DNA of 64,000 bases from Pectinophora gossypiella (lineage: Eukaryota > Arthropoda > Insecta > Lepidoptera > Gelechiidae), in the NCBI RefSeq assembly GCF_024362695.1, contig NC_065426.1:10508236-10572235 (forward strand), read 5' to 3'. Each line of letters opens with the position of its first letter. The first letter of the stretch is position 1. Under the pieces are notes generated by a model. It worked only from the letters and a program-made list of their open reading frames with translations, was not told the origin of the DNA and did not search any database. Both the position numbers and the translations under genes were made by a program. Below are positions 1 to 12,900 of this stretch, one piece after another.

Positions 1-133
1 TAATGTCTGTATTATTTGTCTTCTTGTCTTTGTTTTTTTTTTTTGTTCTATTTTTTTTTATTTCCTGTAATGTAAGTTTGTAAATGTGGCGTCCAATATG
101 GAAATAAATATTTTCTTTCTTTCTTTCTTTTCT
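1..133 (+). mobile_element. Non-LTR retrotransposon 3' tail
   Basis: The stretch has TGTCTTTG, GTGGCGTCC, then AATAAATATT and a TTTC tail. The same order recurs at 33470-33546, 39880-39955 and, inverted, at 21898-21965. This suggests the 3' end of one LINE family with a TTTC/TTCTA tail. The left part is cut by the window edge. Confidence 0.5.
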
Positions 134-829
134 TTCTATATGACAGTTCGCCACCAAACTTGGCACATTTTGATATTTACCCAATTAGTGCGACAAAGAG
201 GAACGTGAAGCAAAGTATTACATCGTAACGAATACTGAGGGGGATGATTCAGACCATGATTCTGAGTTGATATCAAGTGGAATTTCCCGTCTAGTAGGTT
301 AGGTAGGGTAGGTTATGGAGAGTGCTGCACCGACAAGAGCGTGGCTCTTAAATTGATGATGATGAGGTTAGGTCCATGGTATAAGAAAACCAGATATATT
401 TAAAAGTGACAGCTAACATTTCAAAGTTAGCCCAGCTGACGTCATCCCACCCTGGGTTGCCATTTCGTAAAAAATAAATTACCCACGACCCACGTTTTTA
501 ATTTACTTTGCAAGGAAATTTTGAACTTTAGTAAAAGATATAATTACAGTTTTAATGATTTTGTGACAAGTAATAGAAATTAAATACATTAGTCAGTAAT
601 TCACTTAATTTTCAGTAATAAATACGTCCTTGGAATGTTGGAGATACCAATTTAATGGTAACACTTACGTCATTAAAGGGCTAGCAATGGCGGCTTGTCA
701 TAGGATTGAGCATACCTGGTTTTTCTTATACCAATGAATTACGGTATTTTTTGAAGTAGTTTCTACCCCTACTAAGCAGCAGTCTCTTCCAGGCAACCTT
801 TTTGTAATTTGAATACAAGCCAATCTTAC
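134..829. other. Intron 16, no coding exon seen
   Basis: This intron DNA downstream of exon 16 holds a short stretch shared with other repeats at 297-365 (ending in the GACAAGAGCGTGGCTCTTAA block). A second block at about 680-735 (GCTAGCAATGGCGGCTT and CATAGGATTGA) is shared with 19890-19945 near the donor of exon 4. Nothing else is recognised. Confidence 0.4.
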
Positions 830-977
830 CCGGGCCGCAAGCCTTGATGCATATCTTCTCCTCGGTCACTATGGGGGTAGTCAGGTGTTTGCTGGTGCGT
901 TTGTTGACCGCGTCGAAGCCTCCGCCTTGGGTGATGAACATCATGTACAGGCACTGGTCGTCCGTGAACGCTAGGTC
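830..977 (-). CDS. Exon 16: DOMON 2 end (last exon in window)
   Basis: This 148-bp exon encodes residues 1005-1053 plus one base: DLAFTDDQCLYMMFITQGGG, VNKRTSKHLTTPIVTEE and ICIKACGP. The donor CCGG|GTAAGA shows that the gene goes on past position 1. No further coding exon is visible in 1-829. Confidence 0.92.
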
Positions 978-3900
978 CTGGACATAAGAGTAATACCGTC
1001 AGAACATATCACATGGATTAGAACATAACAAACCAGCTCTAGTCTAATACTCTCTTACAAGAGGAACGAATTTCATTAGCGCGTTTTAGGTAACTACGCA
1101 CATCACTACGACTCCAGCACTACATTCTCCAGAAACGACGTGTTTGGGTCAACGCCATCTAGCGACTAATTCTAGTACTACTTAAGTTTATATTAAAAGC
1201 GCGTTTTAATTTCGTACACCGCCATCTAGTGGTCGCTCCAAGTGAACTACTCACCCGTGATTCTCCAGTATCTCTGCTCCTGAGGAAGCTGAGCGTGGTG
1301 AGCCCGTCAATGAGGCTGCCAGAAGCCGCCGTGATGTGCTGGTTCGGGTCCAGCTTGGGCGCCGAGTAGCCGCTGACCCACGTGTTCATGATGAAGGGGC
1401 GGTTGGAACGAGGGTCCACCCAGCCGATTATTGCGTCTGTTTGCGACTGTGAAGAGATGATTTTGGTGTTATGATGATGATGTGATCCAGCCGATTTCGG
1501 CTACGGCGACTGCTTCAACTCCGACGTTCATGTGCTCGCATGTGGCTTATATAGCCAATCTTGTTGGAAAAGATCCTCGCACATAGTGGGCATGTGAGTA
1601 CACCATTTAAATATGCATAATTGATCGCCGTAGGCGGTCGGGCTTTCAATTCATCGCGCTTGGCGTCAAGCTCTAAGCGCCGTCGATGTTCAAATTCATG
1701 AACTTTGGTGTGAACCAAAGCTCTCCATTCCGGGCGATTAGCGGCTAGATTTTCCCACTGACATGGCTCAATGCCGCACTTTTTCATGTGCCGCTTTAGC
1801 ACGTCTTTGCACACGCTTTTTTGGTGTTATAAATATATTTGTCGCGCTGTGAAAACTTCGTTAGCACGTTCTAGGCTATCTGCGTTGAATGATAAGCGCC
1901 ATCTGTTATATGGGCAGAACCACCTGCTCAATTAACTGGGTCCGCCTCAGAATAACCCACTCCTAGCATATCTTGAGTGATTCTTTATTGTACACATAAT
2001 CTTCAGCGAACTTTCTAAAGGCGAGAGGCCTTATCCTAACACTAAATAATACAAAAAACACACAAAAATAAAGACCTCTGTGATTCAGTAGATGAGCAAT
2101 GGAATCACAATTCGGAGGTCGCCAGTTCGACTTCCGGTGGGGACATATCACAAAAATCAATCAGATCCCTAGTTTGGTTAGGACAATACAGGCTAATCCG
2201 AAAGTAAGACGATCCGTGCTTTGGTAGGCATGTTAAGCCCTTGGTCCCGGTTACTACTTACTGATGTTAGTAGTCGTTACATGAGCCATGACAGGGGTCT
2301 TTGGCGGTTCAATAGCAACCCTGACACCAGGTTTGATGGAGTTGGTAATCTACCTCAGAACTCACTCGATAGAAGAACACCACAAGACCACAGAGTCTTC
2401 TTACTAACTATACATTTTATTAGATTTTTTTAAGTCTCACCATTTTCTTGTCCTTACTGAACCCAATTCCTGTCCAGTACTTGCTCTCCTTGGTCTTGAT
2501 GGTGAACCTCACTTTATCCTTGCCCCTCTTGAGGCCGAGGTACTCCCACGTGGCGAGGTACGCGCAGCTGCCGTTGGAGGGTGAGCAGTCGTGAGGGAAG
2601 CGGAACTGACCACCACACTTGTTATTCTCTAGCGGAGTTACGCCCCCTGATATTGAGGTTTTAGTTTCTTCTGTAAACAGGAATTATTATTGAACAAAGA
2701 TTGAAATGGAAACAATTAAAAAGGTCTTTATTATCAAAGACAATACACTAATGAAGGTATATGAAATCCTGGGTAAGTACATTACAAATAGAATAGAAAT
2801 AGTTTATTATAAAAGGACACACAAAAACAAGTCAATAACATCATTTAAAATTTTCACAAAACAATCTTCTATCGATTAAGATGATCCGTGCTTCGAAAGG
2901 CATGTTAAGCCGTTGGTCCCGGTTACTACTTACTGATGTATGTAGTCGTTACATGAGCCATGACAGGGGACTTTGGCGGCTCAATAATAACCCTGACACC
3001 AGGGTTGATGGGGTTGGTACTCCACATCATAGCCCACATGATAGAAGAAGACAGGGTCTGGTTTTTTATAAATATAATTTAATATTAATAATAATTATAA
3101 ATAAAAATAACTCACCAAAGAAATTAATGCTGGCAACACCCCTCTGCCCGCCATGTCCGTGGTATTTGAGCTCATCACTCCTGTAGAAGTCCTTGACGGC
3201 GGCAACACCGCGCTCCACGCCCGACGGGGGTGAGTGCACGTACTTGCCCGGCTCCTGACCACGCGCCCAGATGACGTGCATCTGGTCGTCCACTATCGAG
3301 TGGTCGGTTGGTTCTTTAGCCTGTAGACAAAATGTTTTAATTTCACATGACATTCAAAACTGTATTAATTCCGGCCGTAAATATTTGGCTAAAAAGACTC
3401 GTTTCCAGGGCATAAACACTTTAAAATCAAAATTATTCTGTCGTGTGGGTTGTGAGGTGGATGACCAACCTCATCAACCCTTGTGTCAGGGTTATTATTG
3501 AACCGCCATAGGCATAGCGGTAAATCATCCGTGACAAGAGTAACTTAAAAATAAATTAGGAGGGGTCTGCTGGAATCAGGACCAATCATTCGTAATTCCC
3601 AGCCCCAGTGGGAATCTTTACAGGTGTTTACCAGGTTTTTACCTAGTTTTTACCAGGTTTTTACCCGATTTTTACCAGGTTTTTACCAAAAACACAGGTT
3701 TTAACCCGCTTCTTAACAGATCATACCTTGAGCTTCTTCCGGAACATAATGGTAGTGACCCCGTTCTCCTCGAAGCCTGTCGCCGCCGTCACGTCATCGT
3801 GCCCGCCCCAGAACGTATCCACACGTGGCGTCGATCTGCAATACACACAGGGATTTATCTATGGCCGGCCACGTACTGAATCCGAGACAAATCTACAATA

Positions 3901-6900
3901 AGCCAAGTCCAAAAACAAGCCAAGAATTAAAAAAAAGAAATTGTATTTGGTTTTAACACTATATTCATATTTATTTGAATTATTTAACACATTTTTTTCA
4001 TTTTTATTTCTTACTACACCCCTCGTCCATCTTTATTATTATTATTAATAGCCCTTAATGTCCCACTGCAGGGTAAAGGCCTCTCTTCCCTTCTTCCACT
4101 CCTTCCTGTCCCCAGCTTGTTCGTGCCACCGTTTCAAAAAGCGGTCTAACTCGTCGCGCCATCTTTTTCGTGGCCTTCCCCAACGTCTGGCAGCATTTGC
4201 AGGAACCCACTCTGTAGCTTTATTGGTCCAGAGGTCATCGGGCATTTGGGCAACATGTCCAGCCCAGTCCCATTTCAAACCGGCAGCCTTTTTCGATACG
4301 TCTGCTATTTTAGTTTTGGAACGCAGCGTGGTGTTTCGGATCCGATCGATCAATTTAACACCAAAGATACTACGTTCCATACCTCTTCTCGTCCATCTAT
4401 GACGAAAAAATCCCTCTTACCTATCTCTAGTGTAGTAATCCAGTACTCGATGGTAGTTCCCTCTAGCGGTTCCAATCACGATGTCGGTGCAGTCCATAGG
4501 GTTGAAGTCGAACTTTGGCGCGTATTCATGGGCGGGGAAGTACCCTGTAACATTGATGTACAATATTTTAATATAGTAACACGCTTAAACATGTTTGCAT
4601 TGTTATTACTGTTGCCAAACTATCGATAGTTTCACAGTCGACCTTGAAACTCATCTTTACTATCGATAGTACTAGTATCAATATCGATAATAGCAATAGC
4701 ATTGATACTATCGACATCTTATCGACACTTGCTTTTTTACATTATCGATAGTTTCACAATTGATCGTTCAAACTAACGATACTATAGTATTTCCTGACTA
4801 TTGCAAGTACTATCGATAGTACTAGTGTCAATATCGATAATATCAATAGTAGTAGTATAGATACCATAAAAAAGCTATAGTATTGTATAGCAATAGTAAT
4901 GATACTATCGACATCCAATCGATAGTTTTGGTTTTTTTACACTATCAATAGTCAACAGTAATTATTATTGGTAATACGGAATATTGCGTGGTTTTAAATG
5001 TGAGTTTATCATGGTAAAGGGCTTTTTAGTTATTAAATAATTTATGCATTAAAAACATATTTTCGAATCTTACTTTGGTGATCCAAAGCTTATAATAATA
5101 TGTAGGTACTTATTGAACATATCTATCTTATTTTTGTGTAAAACAGTTATGATAACAACCCCTTAACAATCCCTTGGCTATGATATCGTCACAAAAAAAT
5201 AAAAAAAAGATAATAAATTTACATTATGCAAAATATAGAAGATAATTTTGCATTATGTAAACTATATTTGATTTAGACATTAAACATCTTATGGTCCATA
5301 CAGAAGAACCATAAATATAGAATAACAGGAAAATTAGTTACCAAAGATACGAAAACCCACGTTATTCGGACAGTTAAAGGTCAAGAAAAATATTAAAAAG
5401 ATAAAAAACACCTGCAAAACAACATAAGAGAAGAAAAGAACAAAAATAAAAATTGCTGAAAGAAGGATCAATAGGATAAGGAAGGAAAAGGAATGAAAAA
5501 GAAAATAGAGATAAAGAAACATTCTCTTTTTAAAAAGATTGCGAAAGGCACAGCAAAAGCAGGCAGAAATGAAAAAAGAATAGAAAAAGTAAGAAATAAA
5601 GAGAGAATAGGGCAATTTCTACTATATAGTGTATTATACACATACATAAACTGTACTTAAAAGTAAAGCTATAGGTATCTACAATACAATGTTTAACACA
5701 CTAGGTACCTCTGTAGATTCTCTAATCAATAACATACATACATACATAAACTCACGCCCGTAATCCCTAATGGGGTGGGCAGAGCCACAAGTAATCAAAG
5801 ACAACTTGCAGCCACTGTTGATACGAAGTCCAAAGATGGATATGATGAACCTTATGGTGATAAGGGATCAGCCTATCGCCCATAACATTAGTTCAATAAA
5901 AGCACGTTATTTGAGATTGCGCCCTTACTTTTTGTATATGCGCAAATGTCAAATTACTATATTGCTTTTAGACAAATTGCTTCAATAAAATAAAATAATA
6001 TAAATAAAAAGAAGCCATTTTAGACCATCATTCCTCGCGGCATGACAACCGCACCGCGTGCGGCGCGAATTCTATCGACAGCTTTGACCGAACAGCCGTA
6101 CGGTCACGAGCATTAATATGTGTACACTTTGGTACCATGTCGCATTAACAAATTGAACTGTAAGTTTCACTAAATGTCAAATATGTTAGTGCGACAGAGT
6201 CCTAAAGTGGGTACATTATATTGATCATGACTGTACCTTCGTCTATCTACGTAGATAGAATTCGCTTCGTCTATTGGAAACCCTCGATATAATTCGCGCC
6301 GCGCGCTGCTCGGTTGCCGTGCCGCGAGGTCTAGTCTTAAATGATTACAAATATAGTAAAAGAAGCTATAAACAATACAAATATGTTAAATAGATTAAAC
6401 CATCACCAAAAGTGCTACAAGTTGCTATACAAACACATATAAAATAACTACATATTCTCAGATATTCTATAAATAACTTGTTTCTATCCCAATCAATACA
6501 AAAGCTAATTTTTTGTCGCTGTTGGATATCACAAGAGAAGTTTTAAACCCAAATACATAATGGCGGCGGATAAGTTTATCCGCTGAAAAGGACGGACAGG
6601 TGGACTGTCAGCTGTTAATATAAGTCACTTTAAAAGTATGCACGCACTTTGTACATAGCTGTTATTTTAAACATAAACCTCCAACGATCAAAATTTTTAA
6701 AAATAATAAATATAGTCTTCTTCTTATCTTATGGGTTATGAGGTGGAATACATACCAGCCTCATCAACCCTGGTGTCAGGGTTACTATTGAGCCGCCAAA
6801 GGCCCCTGACATGGCTCATGTAACGATTACTATAAATATAGTTATAAAATAAAACATCTGAGAATATATAATAAAAGTGCAAAGCGTGTGCGTTACCTGC

Positions 6901-9900
6901 ATCTTCTGTAAGTCCCTTCACTAGCAATGTCTCGGTATCCGCTGCAGATTTGGGTACTATTAGGGGTTCAGTGGGTTCCGGTTTGGGTTCGGGTTCCGGA
7001 GTGGGTTCAGGTGATGATTTAGGCTCTGGAGTAGGTTCAGGTTCGGATTTAGGCTCTGGGCTAGGTTCAGGTTTGGGTTCTGCTTTAGGTTCTAGAGAAG
7101 GTTCGGATGATGATTCGGGTTCTGGCGTAGGTTCAGGTTCCGATTTAGGTTCCGGAGAAGGTTCGGGTTCTGATTTAGGTTCCGGAGAAGGTTCAGGCTC
7201 AGATTTCGGTTCGGGAGTAGGCTCAGGTTCAGATTTAGGCTCAGGAGAAGGTTCTGGCTCAGATTTAGGTTCCGGAGAAGGTTCTGGTTCTGATGTAGGT
7301 TCCGGAGAAGGTTCTGGCTCGGATTTAGGTTCAGGAGTAGGTTCGGGTTCAGACGTAGGCTCCGGAGAAGGTTCAGGAGTAGGTTCGGATTTGGGTTCCG
7401 GTGTAGGTTCGGGTTCTGATGCAGGTTCCGGAGTAGGTTCAGCCTTAAGTTCTGGAGTGGGAGTAGGTTCCGTAGCATTGAATTTCTTTGTTGTAGTTGT
7501 AGACTTAAGTGTAGTAGCATTAAGCTCTGATAGCTTTCTAACTTTGGGCGCGTACTTTGGTTTTGCGGGAGCGAATTTAGTCTTAGGAGTCGATTTTGGT
7601 TCGGGTTTTGTAGTAGTGGATTCAGAACTAGGTTCTGGGGAAGGTTCGGGTGTAGATTCGGGTTCAAGGTTAGGTGTTTTGTTTTCGATTACAGAGGTCG
7701 TGGTTTCCAAATCTGTAAAAATAATGTCATCATGCAAAAATGTCGGTTTTATGTTTGTACATTTTGTATACACCGAAAAATGTCTTTTTTCTTTCCATTG
7801 ACATATAATATGTCTAATGGTATTGCTTACACGTGCATGTAAAATAGGTACTTATTAAGACCTACTATAAAATTATAACTTCCGTCATTTAACAATTCTT
7901 ATGATCTATAAAAAATATATGAACTAAATATTCGTCTCTTAAAAAAATCTTGACATGTTTAGAATTATTTTTAACACATCTTACTGTCGATTTGGCACAG
8001 CTTGCATTCACTATCTGGTCGAACGAGTGTCTGATAGCAATTCAGTCGCCGTTCGGGGAGTCAACGCTACAATTCTTCTGCACTTTAATTGTGGCAGGAA
8101 AGGAAATAGGTAACTTTTCGGGCATTCAATTCGATGTATACAAATATTTACAAATTAAAAGTGTATTTTACATATTAGTTTTGCTTATTAAATGCCGATT
8201 TGTGCTCGGATGCTATGCTTGTGGCTTTTAGCACTTTGCGTGTTAAATTTTGTGCTCTTATTGGAGTGTTACGTGATACTTACGTTGCGGTTCTGGAGCT
8301 TGGCGTTTCCCGCGTCCTGTGATTGAAAAAAAAATTGACATTTGTACATCGACATAGGTACAGTCATGAGCAATATAATGTACCCACTTTAGGACTCTGT
8401 CGCACTAACATATTTGACATTTAGTGAGACTTACAGTTCAATTTGTCAAAAAAGTTAATGTGACATGGTACCAAAGTGTATACATATTAATGCCCGTGAC
8501 CGTACATCATGTTGTATTAAACATTGTATTAAATGTAATAGATACAGTCATCCGAAGTCCCATGACGTCACACGTTCCTCCTAGGACCATACAAGCTGCC
8601 ATGGCAGAGGCTGTTATGAACTTAGTGTAAGTGATGATGGATGGTGAAGGTTTTCCGTCTTAGTATTTGAATAGCAAGTCTCTAGACGTATGGATCTTAC
8701 TTCACTGTTCACATGTTAAGAGTTGTATAGGCTAGAATATAAAAACACTGTGCCCGTTGCGATAAAAACTAAGTAAGTAGTATGCTAGGACTAGTAGGAG
8801 CTCGGTGGCGCAGCGGTAAACGCGCTAAGTCTGCCATTGTTGAAGTTAAACAATTTTCGCAAAGGCCGGTCATAGGATGGGTGACCACAAAAAAAAAAGT
8901 TTTCATCTCGAGCTCCTCCGTGCTAAGGCACGTTAAGCCGTTGGTCCCGGCTGCGTTAGCAGTCGTTAATAACCACCAATCCGCACTAGGCCCGCGTGGT
9001 GGTTTAATGCCCGATCTCGCTATCCATCCATAGGGAAGGCCCGTGCCCCAGAAGTGGGGACGTTAATGGGCTGGTGATGATGAAGTAGTATGCTCAATTA
9101 ATGACAGGCTCAAAAGGCTACTAGGCCAGAGCCGTTAAACCCTTTCCAAAAAAAATGCGTGTCATGTACGTTTTCCCGCTATTGAATAAATAAACAATTC
9201 TAATATACTTTAATAATATTAAATAAATAGTTAACTATTTAATTTTTCGACGAATTTGGATTCTGTTTTCTTTAATTTTGTCTATTTTCTTACACTTGTC
9301 AACTACCCCTAATAAAACACATAATAACGAGTTCTTACCGCGTTTAAATCAGGGAAATATGAGACTCCCGATATTTTGCAAGTGGATCACGAGATCACGG
9401 GATGACTGATGAGATTGGAGTGGAGTAGGAAGATCCATAATTTTCTACGGGCAGACATATTTGTCTACCCTCTTTCAAAAAAATGTACCCTAATAAATAT
9501 GAAAGTATGTGAAATAAAAAAAAATATGTTATTAATCCCTTCATACCTTTAGAAGAAGACACTTTGTAGGAGACACTGGTCTTCACAGTGACGTCATCTC
9601 CAAGATTCTTGAAGTCGATGCCGTCCAGGGAATGCATTGCCACTCTCTTGTTCCTATTGTCATTCTCTGGCATCTGAGAAGTGGGTTCTGCTTTGGGTTC
9701 AGGTGTCGGTTCGGGTTCCGCTTTGGGTTCGGGACTAGGTTCAGGAGTAGGTTCAGAAGCTGGTTCCGGTTCTGGTGCAGGTTCTGGTTTAGGTTCTGCA
9801 GCGGGTTCGGGTGACGGTTCTGGTTTAGGTTCCGGTTTGGGTTCCGGAGTGGGTTTGGGTTCGGATTTGGGTTCCGGAGAAGGTTCCGGTTCGGGCTCAG

Positions 9901-12900
9901 CTTTAGGTTCTGGTTCTGGCAACGGTTCTGGTTTTGGAGTGTTTCCTGAAAAAAGTATATTGTTGTTTTTTTTAGTCGTTAGGTTAGGTACTACAAACCA
10001 CATTATATATATTCCTAATTCTTTTACAACGAAATGAGAGATCCTGCGATCGATTCCCATTCTGAAATCGACTCGGGTTTTTTTTTACATTTGTTTGCAT
10101 TGCGCACTTACTTTTATATGCGCAAATGTCAAATTGCAATATTGCTTACTTAGATGAATTGCTTCGATGTGGCCATTTTAATCCCCCTGTTCTGTGTTGC
10201 AATAAATAAATAAATACATGGTGTTTGGTTTACCTTTCTCCTCCTGAGGGGGTCCCAACACTGGGAAATTTTTGCATTGTTTGTTCAGTCCACTTGGTCT
10301 CCATCCGATACCTAAAAAAATAAAATCGGATTATATTTTTTATTACTACCTATCCGACTCTAACTAAAAATAAATAAACACTATTTTTTTTATGAATTTT
10401 CCGGTGGAAAATTTCACTTGATGTTAACTCAGAATAATGAGCTGAATCATCCCTCTCAGTATTCGTTACGATGTCACTTACACCCCGTACAAGTACATAC
10501 TTTAGCCATTCAAGTTGATATCGATGTTAATGACACCGTAACTAATATTGAGGGGGATTATTCAGACCGTGATTCTGAGTTGAAATCAAGTTGAATTTCC
10601 TGTCGGAAAATTCATGGAAATTTTAGTGTTTTTTTTTTAATTAATTTAAGTTCCATACTTTTGCGAAGGAAAATTCCAATTGATATCAACTCAGAACCAT
10701 GGTCTGAATCATCCCTCAAAGTTTTCGTTACGATGTCACTTACACCCGGTATACTATACACCTCTGCTTTCGGGGATAGAGGCGTGATTCTAAATTGTGA
10801 TTCGATACTAACCAGCATAAGAGGTGCCGTTGACAATCATAACGACCTCCAACTCATCCTGATCCTTGACGATTCGCCAGTACAGGTTGTACTCCGGCGA
10901 CAGCTGGCGGTGGCTGTACAAAGCCAGGTTGATATTCTTGTCCTTCCATGGTGACTCTGAAAAAGTTATCATAAGGTTAGTGATTATTTATAAGATATAA
11001 AACGGCCTAAGACTTGACGCCCGGTGGTGTGGCCGGTGAATATATATATAATTATACATATGACTTGGCTCTATGGGCTATGTTCCCTTTGCCTGTCCTA
11101 CTAACAAAATCACATAAAAATAGGAGATATGAAATTAACATGCATGGAATTAACTATCTGGTAACCGATATTACGATAAAACGTCTAGGGCCCCGTGCCG
11201 AGGTTTTTCTTGAAGCCTCTTTTCCCCGGCTATACAGGTTGTGAGCTGCAGTCGTTTCAGGCGAATGAGACGTTCCTTATTTAAAAAATGACCATACAAA
11301 GTGTAACTATGTTACTAACTGAATAAAGATATTTTTGAACTTGGAATTTGCCTGCTTTCAAATTCAAATATATCTTTAGTCAGTAGGTAACATAGTTACA
11401 CTTTGAATCGTCAATTTTTACATAACGAACGTCTCATCCGCCTAAAACTACATCGTAAGATTGCCTGTAAGAAATTGCTGTTTAGCAATAAGGCCGCCTA
11501 TTGTATTTCTTTTGTACTATCTGTAATTGTAACTAAAGAGTCTGTGTATTGTATTGGCATTTGTTGAAGTCTCTCTCTCTAAAGAGCTGCGCTCTTGTCG
11601 GTGGAGTAATCGCCATTCCTCTCTTCTTCCCGCCAAATCCTTCACCTCCTGATACGATACGACCTGCACCTTCTCTTTTATTTGTTTCATAAATGTTCTT
11701 CTAGGTCTACCCCTTCCTCTCTTCTTCAATTTTTTTGTTGTTGAAGACAGTACTCACTCTTATTACATCCCTTTCCGTAGAAGCCTACGGGGCAGTAGCA
11801 GGCGCGGCTAGGCGCCTCTGTCGCGTTAATGTCGATACACTTGCCGCGCAGCCCGCACTCGCTGTCGTCAGTGCATTCGTCGGAGAACTGACATCGAGGG
11901 CCGAAGTATGACTTATTACACTTGCATCGTCCCAGGATATGGAACCCGTGCCCAGAGCATGTCTCGTGGTAGTCTTTCCCTGGAACAAAACCATCACTAC
12001 ATAGTATAAAACAAAGTCGCTTTTTCTGTCCATAATGTACGCTTAAATCTTTAAAACTACGCAACGGATTTTGATACGGTTTTTTTGATAGAGTGACTCA
12101 AGATGAAGGTTTATATATTATGTATAATAACATCCATTAAATAGTGGAGAAATAGTGTTATTTTTGAGGTTTTTAATGTGATATCGTAAATAATTTCATT
12201 TTTCCTCAGCATTGCACCCGAGCGAAGCCATGGTGGGTCGCTAGTAATGTTATAAATGCGAAAGTAACTCACGAACCGAAGGTCCCGGGTTCGAGTCGCG
12301 GTGGGGTTTTATCACAAAAATAATCCTCAGTTGGCAAGACGGGAAGACAACAGACTCATCGCTAAAAAATCTTTAGATTATAATACCAATCGAATGACAT
12401 ACTTAAATCCTGTTCCAAACTATACCAAGGTCGACGTGACGTGTTAAATATTTACAAACTTGTTGTGACAACTGTAATTTACATTTACTTGCATTGAATT
12501 GTCTAAACTAATGTCCTCATTAGCATAAATATTAGTAGACCATATTATAGATTATTTATCTGATAGCACGTAAGTTATATTGTTACTTGTCATTGAATAG
12601 GACAATCAATATCTGTATCTAATATACAATATTAAAAGTTTATAACACACGTTGGTGCTAATTGTCTACTTGACAGTTTTCGGATAAGTATTTAAAACAT
12701 TGGAATTGCTTATTTTATATATCTTAAAAAAAATGTCCAAGTGTCCTTTCCGTTATCGCGTGATTTATATTCTGCGTCGTCGGGACTCTTTGAGGGAGCT
12801 GTTTAAAGAAATAAATATACTGACGGTCGCAAGTCAATATGTTTTATGAAAACATTGGCCCCGATTCCTGCAGACACCGCCTAATTTTATTTTAAGTTAT

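Noticed and set aside
297..316. TTAGG-like words (TAGGTTAGGTAGGGTAGGTT) suggesting insect telomere repeat
   Set aside because: Only a few imperfect units; no array.
5334..5615. 93-codon Phe/Leu-rich minus-strand ORF resembling membrane segments
   Set aside because: It is the complement of an A/G-rich stretch; such DNA always translates to Phe/Leu-rich frames.
7092..7667. 191-codon minus-strand Asn-Leu-Pro-rich ORF
   Set aside because: Another frame of the same coding minisatellite; its start and end do not coincide with splice sites.
6950..7801. 283-codon plus-strand ORF made of GSGVGSGSDLGSG repeats
   Set aside because: It is the antisense reading of the Pro-Glu-Pro repeat exon 10. The minus-strand frame has exact splice sites, matching phases and domain context, so the GS-rich ORF is a shadow.
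9681..10037. 118-codon plus-strand Gly-Ser repeat ORF
   Set aside because: Antisense shadow of exon 8 for the same reason.
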